Of a DNA stretch of 14,582 nt, positions 1-6,130 are shown piece after piece; position 1 is the first letter of the stretch; each line of letters begins with the position of its first letter. The notes under the pieces were generated by a model. The model was not told the DNA's origin, did not search any database, and worked only from the letters and a program-made list of their open reading frames with translations. Where the stretch lies: assembly GCA_031976395.1 (NCBI GenBank), contig DALYLJ010000079.1, positions 1-14,582 of the forward strand, given 5' to 3'. Both the position numbers and the translations under genes were made by a program. This DNA comes from UBA11164 sp002420085 (lineage in GTDB: Bacteria; Pseudomonadota; Gammaproteobacteria; Xanthomonadales; Xanthomonadaceae).

Positions 1-1
1 G

Positions 2-388
2 AAGTGGACCGGCCGGATGTACAACGAGACGCTCGGCAAATGGCACTTCTGGCTGAGCACGATCTTCGTCAACCTGCTGTTCTTCCCGCAGCATTTCCTG
101 GGCTTGGCCGGCATGCCGCGACGCATCCCGGACTACAACGTCGCCTTTGCCGACTTCAACCTGTGGTCGTCGATCGGTGGTTTCGGGTTTGGTCTGAGCC
201 AGTTGCTGTTGGTCTACATCATCGTGCAGTGCTGCCTGCTCAAGAAGGGCGTCAAGGCCGAGGCGCGTTCATGGGAGGCCGCGCGCGGACTTGAATGGAC
301 GGTGCCAAGCCCGGCGCCGCACCACACGTTCACCACGCCGCCGACGATCCGCGACACCGATCTCGCGCATGGCGACGTCAGCCACTGA
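2..388 (+). CDS. ctaD: Cytochrome c oxidase subunit I, C-terminal part (partial)
   Basis: This is the end of the catalytic, heme a/a3- and CuB-bearing subunit of an aa3-type cytochrome c oxidase in the inner membrane; the start lies left of the window. The visible 128 residues carry the last parts of the family: MYNETLGKWHFW, then FFPQHFLGLAGMPRRIPDY, which is a conserved signature near the end of subunit I, then a final transmembrane segment (SSIGGFGFGLSQLLLVYIIV) and a soluble tail containing LEWTVPSPAPHHTF, typical of the proteobacterial form. The heme- and copper-ligating histidines are further upstream and cannot be seen. It is the first gene of the cluster in view and is followed after 7 bases by a strong hairpin. 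Identification is near certain from the signature and from ctaG and ctaE downstream. Confidence 0.97.
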   Translation, partial: KWTGRMYNETLGKWHFWLSTIFVNLLFFPQHFLGLAGMPRRIPDYNVAFADFNLWSSIGGFGFGLSQLLLVYIIVQCCLLKKGVKAEARSWEAARGLEWTVPSPAPHHTFTTPPTIRDTDLAHGDVSH

Positions 389-395
389 CCGGCTC

Positions 396-422
396 CTGGG
401 GGATGGCCTGTTCATCCCCCAG
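396..422 (+). other. Strong RNA hairpin just after the ctaD stop
   Basis: The 9-base arm CTGGGGGAT (396-404) is perfectly complementary to ATCCCCCAG (414-422). The pairing can continue inward with G405-C413 and a G406-U412 wobble, leaving a CCUGU loop. No U-tract follows, so this does not look like an intrinsic terminator. Its place 7 bases past the ctaD stop suggests a 3'-end stabiliser, processing site or partial attenuator inside the operon; this is inference. Confidence 0.6.
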
Positions 423-447
423 CCCCGACACGGCATCCGCATTCGAC

Positions 448-558
448 ATGAGTCCGACTGAAAATCGCAAGGGCGTGTACACCACGGCTGGCATCCTCGC
501 GGCGCTGGCGGTGGCGATCTACGTCGCCTTCATCGCATCCGGAGTGGTCGGCCGATGA
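448..558 (+). CDS. 36-residue single-helix protein of the oxidase cluster
   Basis: A small gene lies between ctaD and ctaG; its stop overlaps the ctaG start in an ATGA junction, which argues for translational coupling and for a real gene. The product begins MSPTENRKGVYTTAG and has one hydrophobic helix (about residues 13-33), with a short basic, likely cytoplasmic N-terminus. Proteins of this size and position, annotated in some proteobacteria as cytochrome oxidase small assembly protein, occur between ctaD and ctaG, but sequence similarity was not tested here. I chose the ATG at 448 because the alternative in-frame ATG at 403 lies in the stem of the preceding hairpin and would add a low-complexity Ser/Pro/Ala stretch. 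No clear Shine-Dalgarno is visible. A role in oxidase assembly is inferred from context only. Confidence 0.7.
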   Translation: MSPTENRKGVYTTAGILAALAVAIYVAFIASGVVGR

Positions 559-1127
559 ACGAGAACATCCGACTGCTGCGCACCATCGGCCTGATCGCGG
601 TGGCCTCGTTCGTGTTCGCCTTCTCGCTCGGTCCGCTCTACCGGCTGGCGTGCGAGAAGGTGTTCGGGATCAGTCTCGAACGTGGACCGGTGGGCGAGGC
701 ACGGGTGGCCGGGATGACGGTCGATCAGGATCGCTGGATCACGGTCGAATTCGACGCCACCGTCAACTCGCGCCTGCCCTGGACATTCAAGCCCGAACAG
801 GGCTCGATGCGGGTCCAGCCGGGCCGGGTTTATGAGGCCAGCTATGTGGCCCGCAACGATGCCGACCATGCGATCGTCGGCAATGCAGTGCCTTCGGTGG
901 CGCCATCGAGCGCTTCCGCCTGGTTCAGCAAGACCGAGTGTTTCTGTTTCACCGAGCAACGTCTGGATGCGGGTGAAGAGCGCCGGATGCCGGTGCGGTT
1001 CGTGGTCGATCCCGACCTCGATCCGACCATCCGCACCCTGACCTTGTCCTACGTCTTCTACAATAACGAATCGGCCACCGCCCGCTTGGCGGCCGAATCC
1101 GGGCACGCCGCTGCCGGCGCGCCCTGA
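555..1127 (+). CDS. ctaG: Cytochrome c oxidase assembly protein CtaG/Cox11
   Basis: This is the copper chaperone that delivers copper to the CuB site of subunit I. The 190-residue protein has the family plan: a short N-terminus, one transmembrane helix (about residues 11-28), and a periplasmic immunoglobulin-like domain. The conserved cysteine just after the helix is visible (Cys33 in YRLACEKVFGI), as is the copper-binding CFCF motif with Cys129 and Cys131 (TECFCFTEQ). Length matches the family. The start codon overlaps the stop of the preceding small ORF (ATGA at 555-558), and ctaE follows after 35 bases. The order ctaD-small ORF-ctaG-ctaE fits co-expression of the chaperone with its client. 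No anomalies seen. Confidence 0.96.
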   Translation: MNENIRLLRTIGLIAVASFVFAFSLGPLYRLACEKVFGISLERGPVGEARVAGMTVDQDRWITVEFDATVNSRLPWTFKPEQGSMRVQPGRVYEASYVARNDADHAIVGNAVPSVAPSSASAWFSKTECFCFTEQRLDAGEERRMPVRFVVDPDLDPTIRTLTLSYVFYNNESATARLAAESGHAAAGAP

Positions 1128-1152
1128 CCGCACTCTGAATTCCGGAATCAAC

Positions 1153-1157
1153 GGGGA
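1153..1157 (+). promoter_or_regulatory. Ribosome binding site of ctaE
   Basis: GGGGA lies 5 bases before the ATG at 1163. It is one of the few clear Shine-Dalgarno-like sequences in the oxidase cluster and supports that start. A 10-base palindrome, ATTCCGGAAT (1139-1148), lies just upstream. Confidence 0.5.
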
Positions 1158-1162
1158 ATCCC

Positions 1163-2035
1163 ATGGCTCACACCCACGACGCCAACATCTACTACGTGCC
1201 GCACGGCAGCAAATGGCCGATGGTCGGCACGCTCGGCCTGTTCACCACCGTGTTCGGCGTCGCCAACTGGCTGAACGGCAATGCCTGGGGGCAGCCGGTG
1301 TTCTACGCCGGGCTGGCGATTCTGGTGGTGATGCTGTTCGGCTGGTTCGGCAGCGTGATCCGCGAATCGGTCGCCGGCTTCTACAACCAGCAGGTCGATA
1401 CCTCGTTTCGGATGGGCATGATCTGGTTCATCTTTTCCGAGGTGATGTTCTTTGCCGCCTTCTTCGGCGCACTGTTCTATGCCCGTGCCCTGTCGGTGCC
1501 GTGGCTGGGCGGCGAGGGCGATGGTGTACTCACCCATGCCCTGCTGTGGCAAGGCTTCGAGCCGGCCTGGCCAACCAATGGTCCGGCAGCGGTTGGCGGC
1601 ACGTTCGAGACCATTCCGGCCTGGGGCATCCCACTGCTCAATACCCTGTTGCTGCTGGCGTCGGGCGTGACCATCACGATCGCCCACCATGCGCTCAAGG
1701 CGGGTCAGCGCGGTGTCCTGCTGTTCTGGCTGGCGGCCACCGTGGTGTTGGGTCTGGTGTTCCTGTACTTTCAGGTCTATGAGTACATGCATGCCTACAG
1801 CGATCTGAATCTGACGCTGGGCTCCGGCATCTACGGATCAACGTTCTTCATGCTCACTGGTTTTCACGGCATGCACGTGACCCTCGGTGCGATCATGCTG
1901 ACCGTGATCTGGTTCCGCTGCGCCAAGGGGCATTTCAGCAAGGACCAGCACTTCGGATTCGAGGCGGTGGCCTGGTATTGGCACTTCGTGGATGTGGTCT
2001 GGCTCGGCCTGTTCGTGTTCGTCTACGTGCTCTGA
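1163..2035 (+). CDS. ctaE: Cytochrome c oxidase subunit III
   Basis: Subunit III is the seven-helix core subunit, without redox centres, that stabilises the oxidase and supports proton uptake. The 290-residue product shows the family landmarks: an N-terminal YYVPHGSKWPM segment, the conserved membrane glutamate in helix III (Glu93 in FIFSEVMFFAAFF), a helix V stretch with THALLW and FETIPAWGIPLLNT, then YFQVYEYMHAYSDL, GFHGMHVTLGAI and the C-terminal AVAWYWHFVDVVWL. Length is in the usual range for proteobacterial CtaE with the longer loop after helix III. It starts at an ATG with GGGGA upstream and follows ctaG by 35 bases. A strong hairpin without U-tract begins 12 bases past its stop, probably marking a 3' end or processing site of the structural-gene transcript. 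Confidence 0.97.
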   Translation: MAHTHDANIYYVPHGSKWPMVGTLGLFTTVFGVANWLNGNAWGQPVFYAGLAILVVMLFGWFGSVIRESVAGFYNQQVDTSFRMGMIWFIFSEVMFFAAFFGALFYARALSVPWLGGEGDGVLTHALLWQGFEPAWPTNGPAAVGGTFETIPAWGIPLLNTLLLLASGVTITIAHHALKAGQRGVLLFWLAATVVLGLVFLYFQVYEYMHAYSDLNLTLGSGIYGSTFFMLTGFHGMHVTLGAIMLTVIWFRCAKGHFSKDQHFGFEAVAWYWHFVDVVWLGLFVFVYVL

Positions 2036-2047
2036 GGGCGGACTGCG

Positions 2048-2089
2048 GGAACCGCGTTTGAACAAGCGCGGTTCCTGATGCGCGGTTCC
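2048..2089 (+). other. Hairpin after ctaE with a duplicated right arm
   Basis: GGAACCGCG (2048-2056) pairs perfectly with CGCGGTTCC (2067-2075). Further pairing of UUU with AAG, including one wobble, closes a GAAC tetraloop, giving about 12 base pairs. The sequence GCGCGGTTCC is then repeated exactly (2066-2075 and 2080-2089), so the left arm could pair with either copy. No U-run follows. It may stabilise the ctaE 3' end or act as a Rho-linked or bidirectional end signal; this is inference. The remaining bases to 2304 hold no convincing gene. They contain a short GCATCGA-type repeat near 2097-2121 and a spaced 8-base inverted repeat (2235-2242 and 2274-2281) downstream of the DUF2909 gene. 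Confidence 0.55.
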
Positions 2090-2304
2090 GAGCGGCGCAT
2101 CGAGAATCAAGCATCGAGCATCGAGGTCAGGCGGTTGAGGAATGCGTCGGCGGTCTGCCGGCGGCGACATCGGCCGGTTGGTCGGCAGCCATCGACGGCC
2201 AAGCTCGGTCCGGGCTGCGGCTTTTGATCAGCACACCCCCGCGTGGTGCCCATTCCGGCGCTGCGAGTCGGCTGCGGGGGTCACGGGCCAGCGGCTTACA
2301 GATT

Positions 2305-2514
2305 TCAACCATTGATGCCATGCGGCTGGATCATGCCGGTGGCGATACCGATCACGATCAGGACGATCAGGGCGACCGACAGACCGATTCGCCAGGTCAG
2401 GGAGTTGACGGTGCGGGTCGTGGTGCCTTTGTCTACCAGCATGTAGTACAGCCCGGCACCGAGGTTGTACAGAATCAGCAACAAGAACGCGACGATGACC
2501 AGGGCTTTCCACAT
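2305..2514 (-). CDS. DUF2909 twin transmembrane protein
   Basis: A 69-residue protein on the opposite strand to the oxidase genes. It begins MWKALVIVAFLLLILY, has a short hydrophilic turn with KGTTTRTVNSLTWRI, and then a second hydrophobic segment (about residues 44-61). This two-helix layout with the DKG...RTVN.LT.R turn is that of the DUF2909 family, which in gammaproteobacteria commonly sits beside oxidase assembly genes; its function is unknown. The reading frame is open further upstream, but that extension would run through SURF1 on the other strand, so I start at the ATG whose translation matches the family. The gene is divergent from SURF1 (66 bases between starts) and convergent with ctaE. 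No good Shine-Dalgarno is seen. Confidence 0.85.
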   Translation of the reverse strand: MWKALVIVAFLLLILYNLGAGLYYMLVDKGTTTRTVNSLTWRIGLSVALIVLIVIGIATGMIQPHGING

Positions 2515-2580
2515 GGTGCCGGATCCGGAGTTTGCGGGGCGGATAGTATCGCGCATGACGAATCCGGTCGCGCGTTCGAG

Positions 2581-3327
2581 ATGGCGGCGGTGAACCAGAT
2601 CGCCCGGCAGCGGGGTGCGGTCAAGCGCGCGCTGGCCATGATTGCGGCCGTGCTTGCCTTTGCGGCATTCGTGGCGCTGGGCATCTGGCAATGGCAGCGT
2701 GGCGAGAGCAAGCAGGCCACGCTCGATGCAGTGGCGGCACGCTTGGCGTCCGGTCAGTCCGAGCCCATGACGGCGGCATTGGCCGATCGGGCCGATGGCA
2801 TCGATCGGGTGTACAGCCAGGGCCGTTTCCTGGATGCGCCGATCCTGTTGCTCGACAACCAGATCGATGCCGGTGCGGTCGGTGTGCGCGTCTACCGGTT
2901 GTTTCGGCCGGAGCACGTCGATCGGCCGATCCTGGTCGAACTGGGTTGGTTGCCGATGCCAGCCGATCGAGTGCCGCCGCAGACCGAGGTCGGCGACGGT
3001 GGTGTCGTGGAGATCGATGGGCTCTTGCTGCCCCCGCCGTCACCCGGTCTGATGCTGGGTCCGGCCGGACAGCGTTTGACCGATGGTCGCTGGCTGCTGA
3101 CCCGGCTCGATCCGGCTGAAGTCAGCACCCTGCTGGATGGCGTCGGCCCGCTGGCTGCCCGTGTCCTGCGCCCCGATCCGGCGCAACCGATCGGTTATCG
3201 TCGCAGCCTCGACGTATTGCCCAATACCCTGACACCAGAAAAGCACCGTGGCTACGCCGGGCAGTGGTTTGCACTGGCTGCGGCGGTTGCTGTGATTACC
3301 CTTTTCCTTGCCTGCCGCCGCCGATGA
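2581..3327 (+). CDS. SURF1 family oxidase assembly protein
   Basis: SURF1 (Shy1) proteins are inner-membrane assembly factors that help place heme a into subunit I. The 248-residue product has the hairpin-like plan of the family: an N-terminal helix (about residues 15-34) ending in the conserved LGIWQWQR, a periplasmic domain with LVELGWLPMPADR (equivalent to the family's NRGW region), and a C-terminal helix introduced by the conserved HRGYAGQWF (222-230). I chose ATG 2581; GTG 2590 or ATG 2638 are alternatives, since a possible GAG ribosome site at 2578 fits the GTG better. Its stop overlaps the next start (ATGA, 3324-3327). The 66-base gap to the divergent DUF2909 gene must hold any separate promoter, but none was convincing. 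Confidence 0.92.
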   Translation: MAAVNQIARQRGAVKRALAMIAAVLAFAAFVALGIWQWQRGESKQATLDAVAARLASGQSEPMTAALADRADGIDRVYSQGRFLDAPILLLDNQIDAGAVGVRVYRLFRPEHVDRPILVELGWLPMPADRVPPQTEVGDGGVVEIDGLLLPPPSPGLMLGPAGQRLTDGRWLLTRLDPAEVSTLLDGVGPLAARVLRPDPAQPIGYRRSLDVLPNTLTPEKHRGYAGQWFALAAAVAVITLFLACRRR

Positions 3328-3935
3328 CCAACCAGAATCATATCGCCCAGGATCAGACTGCCGGGGAGCAGACTGCCCGAAATTTCGCCGCCCGGAATCA
3401 CACCCGCAGTCGTTCCCGTCTCATCCTGCTGCTGATCGTGCTGATGTTCGGTGGCTCGTTCGGAGCCGCCCTGGTGCTGCACTACAGCGGCTGGCAGCCG
3501 ACACGGACCCGCAACCACGGCGAGTTCATCGCGCCGGCGATCGACCTCACCGATATCGTTGTGCGGCGGCTCGATGGCTCGCCCTATCCCTGGCAGCCGT
3601 CGGAAGAAATCTGGCGGGTGCTGGTCGATGCCAGCGGTGATGACCGTGATCGCGCCGAACTGCTCGATGTGCTGGAGCGGGTCTGGCGCAGCGAGGGCCG
3701 GCATGCCGATCGTCTCGATGTGCTCTGGATCGGTCCGCGCCCGCAGGGTGCGCCCGGCTTTCGCCGCCTGGTCGAGATCGCGGCCGACCCGGCGCTTTCG
3801 GCGCGATTGGCCGCGTCGCAGCCACTCGACGGCAGCCTCTACGTGCTCGATCCATCCGGCTACGCCGTGCTGCGCTATCGGCCCGGCTTCGATCCGAGTG
3901 GCCTGAGCAAGGATCTGTATCGACTCGTCAAATGA
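3324..3935 (+). CDS. Sco-like membrane protein without cysteines
   Basis: This 203-residue protein lies between SURF1 and ctaA, translationally coupled to SURF1 by an ATGA overlap. It has a Gln/Asn/Arg-rich cytoplasmic N-terminus (1-31), one transmembrane helix (about 32-53) and a periplasmic domain. The C-terminal part, with LYVLDPSGYAVLRYRPGFDP followed by LSKDLYRLVK, resembles the end of Sco1/SenC thioredoxin-like copper proteins, and RNHGEFIAPAIDL resembles their early strand region. However, there is no cysteine anywhere, so the Sco CxxxC copper/redox site is absent. Uncharacterised proteins of similar size at this spot are, as I recall, found in pseudomonads. A non-catalytic assembly or scaffold role is inferred from context. 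The gene itself is secure; the Sco relationship is moderate. Confidence 0.85.
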   Translation: MTNQNHIAQDQTAGEQTARNFAARNHTRSRSRLILLLIVLMFGGSFGAALVLHYSGWQPTRTRNHGEFIAPAIDLTDIVVRRLDGSPYPWQPSEEIWRVLVDASGDDRDRAELLDVLERVWRSEGRHADRLDVLWIGPRPQGAPGFRRLVEIAADPALSARLAASQPLDGSLYVLDPSGYAVLRYRPGFDPSGLSKDLYRLVK

Positions 3936-3954
3936 TTACCCGGAACCGTTCCCG

Positions 3955-5109
3955 ATGAATCTTCCCCACCGTCATTTCCACCGGATCGCTTGGGCTGCCG
4001 TAGCATTGGCCTTTGCGGTCATCGTGTTCGGCGCCTTCGTGCGCCTGTCCGATGCCGGCCTGGGCTGCCCGGACTGGCCGACCTGCTACGGTCAGGCCAC
4101 CTGGCCCAGACACGACGTGCAGATCGAGGCGGCCAACCAGCACTTCGAGCGCCCGGTCGAGGTCGATAAAGCCTGGAAGGAGCAGGTCCATCGGCACGCG
4201 GCCGCTGGCCTGGGTGTACTGACCCTGATCCTGGCTCTGCTGACGGTGCGTCGCCAGCGGATCGGTCTGGCCGTGGTGGTCAGTGCCTCCGCCATGGTCG
4301 CAGCTTCGATCCGGCTGTACATGCTCGATGCCCACATCGCTTCCTCGGTTCTGGTCGGTCTGGCTCAGGTGGCACTCTGGGTGCAGGTGCTGCGCACGGC
4401 GCGTGGAGATCCGAGCCGGTTGGCAGTGGCGACCCTTGCGGTCATCATCGTTCAGGCCATGCTCGGCATGTGGACGGTGACCTGGCTGCTCAAGCCGATC
4501 GTGGTCATGGGCCATCTGGTCGGTGGCCTGACCGTGTTCTCGATGCTGCTGTGGCAGGCCAACCGCGCCACGCCGGGCGCGATGATGCCGCGTGCCGACA
4601 GCGGCCGGATCGGCCGATTGCTGCTGATCGGTCTGCTGCTGCTGACGTTGCAGATTGCGCTCGGCGGCTGGACCAGTGCCAACTATGCGGCCCTGGCCTG
4701 CGGCACCAGTTTCCCGACCTGTCAGGGCCAGTGGTGGCCACAGACCGATTTTGGTGAGGCATTCGTGCTCTGGCGCGGCATCGGGGTCGATTACGAAGGC
4801 GGAGTTCTCGACGGTGCCGCGCGCACCGCCATCCATCTCAGTCATCGCTTGATGGCGGTGCTGGTGTTCGTGTACCTGCTGTACCTGGCGATCCGACTGC
4901 GCCGACTCACCGGTCTGGCCGGCTGGGGTTGGCTGCTGGCCTTGGCGCTCGGTCTGCAAGTCGCACTCGGGATCGGCAATGTCGTGTTCGGGCTGCCGTT
5001 GTGGATGGCCACGGCGCATAATGCCGGCGCCGTGCTGTTGCTGAGCGTCCTGGTCGCATTGCTGGCCCGGTTGCGTCCATCCGGCAGCGGTCGGCCTTCC
5101 CAACCCTGA
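3955..5109 (+). CDS. ctaA: Heme A synthase (COX15/CtaA)
   Basis: CtaA oxidises the C8 methyl of heme O to the formyl group of heme A, the last step before insertion into the oxidase. The 384-residue polytopic protein shows the family marks: the first extracytoplasmic loop with the cysteine pair Cys38/Cys44 (GLGCPDWPTCYGQ), a glutamate-histidine motif (Glu76, His79 in KEQVHRHAAAGLG), His187 (GHLVGGLT), a second cysteine pair Cys249/Cys256, HLSHRLMA (His294/His297) and HNAGAVLLL (His355). Between the second helix and the LGMWTV segment there is an extra stretch with two hydrophobic runs (about residues 104-120 and 128-148), so the protein may have more than the usual eight helices. It follows the Sco-like gene by 19 bases and its stop shares a base with the ctaB start. 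Confidence 0.96.
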   Translation: MNLPHRHFHRIAWAAVALAFAVIVFGAFVRLSDAGLGCPDWPTCYGQATWPRHDVQIEAANQHFERPVEVDKAWKEQVHRHAAAGLGVLTLILALLTVRRQRIGLAVVVSASAMVAASIRLYMLDAHIASSVLVGLAQVALWVQVLRTARGDPSRLAVATLAVIIVQAMLGMWTVTWLLKPIVVMGHLVGGLTVFSMLLWQANRATPGAMMPRADSGRIGRLLLIGLLLLTLQIALGGWTSANYAALACGTSFPTCQGQWWPQTDFGEAFVLWRGIGVDYEGGVLDGAARTAIHLSHRLMAVLVFVYLLYLAIRLRRLTGLAGWGWLLALALGLQVALGIGNVVFGLPLWMATAHNAGAVLLLSVLVALLARLRPSGSGRPSQP

Positions 5110-6086
5110 TGCGCGTGATGACATCGAGCTTCGGCCAATTCTGGCAACTGACCAAGCCACGGGTGGTGGCCTTGATCGTGTTCACGGCGGTGGTCGGGAT
5201 GTTCCTGGCCCGGCTCGACCCACGCCACGCACTCGGCATGGATTCGCTGATGGCGTTGTTCCGGATGTTCGATGGTGACCTGCTGGCCGGTCGCTCCGGC
5301 ATCGCGTTCGCCCCCAGCCTGCCACCTTGGCCTGCGGTGCTGTTCGGTGGCCTCGGCATCTGGCTGGCGGCGGCCTCGGCGGCGGCCATCAACCACCTGC
5401 TCGATCGTCGCATCGACGCCGTGATGGCGCGTACAGCAGCCCGCCCGCTGCCCAGCGGCGGCCTTTCGACTCGCCAGGTGCTGGTGTTCGCACTGGTGCT
5501 CGGCGTCGGCTCGATGGTGCTCCTGGTCTGGCTGGTCAATCCGCTGACTGCGGTGCTGACGTTTGCCTCGTTGATCGGTTACGCCCTGATCTACACCGGT
5601 TTCCTGAAGCGCGCGACACCGCAGAACATCGTGATCGGCGGCCTGGCCGGCGCGGCCCCACCCGCACTCGGCTGGACGGCGGTGACCGATCAGCTTCATC
5701 CGTATGCCCTGTTGCTGGTGCTGATCATCTTTGTCTGGACGCCGCCGCATTTCTGGGCGCTGGCGATCTTCCGGCGCGACGATTATGCGAAAGCGATGAT
5801 TCCGATGCTGCCGGTGGTGTACGGCGTCGTGTACACCCGCTGGCAGATCCTGTTCTACACCCTGCTGCTGGTTGCGGTGACCGTCCTGCCATGGGCGACC
5901 GGGATGAGCGGGCCGTTCTACCTCGGTGGTGCCCTGGTGCTCGGCGCGGTGTTCGTCCACTACGCGATTCGTCTGCTCGATCCGCCCGGCGAGTTGTATG
6001 CCATGCGGGTGTTCAGCTATTCGGTGATCTACCTGATGGCACTGTTCGGGTTCCTGCTGGTCGATTGGTGGCTGTTGGCGGTCTAG
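5109..6086 (+). CDS. ctaB: Protoheme IX farnesyltransferase (heme O synthase)
   Basis: CtaB transfers farnesyl from farnesyl diphosphate to the vinyl group of protoheme, giving heme O, the substrate of CtaA. The 325-residue UbiA-family protein has both aspartate-rich sites: the first as NHLLDRRIDAVMART (Asn95, Asp99, Asp103), the second region as FVWTPPHFWALAIFRRDDYA. It also has the family-specific YTGFLKRATPQNIVIGG and AGAAPPALGW. About 30-35 residues appear inserted between helices 1 and 2 (roughly 35-72), making it longer than the common size near 300. The start codon overlaps the ctaA stop by one base (TGATG), so the pair is probably coupled. It is the last gene of the cluster; a convergent - strand gene follows after 44 bases. 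The second Met at 5118 is an alternative start. Confidence 0.96.
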   Translation: MRVMTSSFGQFWQLTKPRVVALIVFTAVVGMFLARLDPRHALGMDSLMALFRMFDGDLLAGRSGIAFAPSLPPWPAVLFGGLGIWLAAASAAAINHLLDRRIDAVMARTAARPLPSGGLSTRQVLVFALVLGVGSMVLLVWLVNPLTAVLTFASLIGYALIYTGFLKRATPQNIVIGGLAGAAPPALGWTAVTDQLHPYALLLVLIIFVWTPPHFWALAIFRRDDYAKAMIPMLPVVYGVVYTRWQILFYTLLLVAVTVLPWATGMSGPFYLGGALVLGAVFVHYAIRLLDPPGELYAMRVFSYSVIYLMALFGFLLVDWWLLAV

Positions 6087-6087
6087 A

Positions 6088-6110
6088 CAGGGCCGCGAGT
6101 GGCAGCCCTG
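6088..6110. terminator. Weak inverted repeat between convergent genes
   Basis: CAGGGC (6088-6093) pairs with GCCCTG (6105-6110) around an 11-base loop, in the 44 bases between the ctaB stop and the stop of the convergent peptidase gene. There is no U-tract on either strand. The position fits a shared transcription end, but the stem is short, so this is tentative. Confidence 0.25.
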
Positions 6111-6130
6111 CGGCCGACGGGGCTTGCCAT

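Noticed and set aside
519..1151. Long - strand ORF opposite ctaG, and similar long antisense frames over ctaE, ctaA, ctaB, tsaD and the channel gene
   Set aside because: They mirror well-identified genes; their Arg/Gln/His-rich translations show no family motif, as expected for shadow frames in GC-rich DNA.
2235..2281. Inverted repeat ACCCCCGC / GCGGGGGT as terminator of the DUF2909 gene
   Set aside because: The arms are 31 bases apart and no U-tract follows; mentioned only as part of the gap description.
2224..2580. N-terminal extension of the SURF1 frame
   Set aside because: It overlaps the DUF2909 gene and has Asp/Gln/His-rich composition unlike a membrane-anchored SURF1 N-terminus; the family match begins near 2581.
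2515..2580. Promoter for SURF1 or DUF2909 in their shared gap
   Set aside because: -10-like words (TAGTAT, TACTAT) exist but no -35 at proper spacing on either strand.
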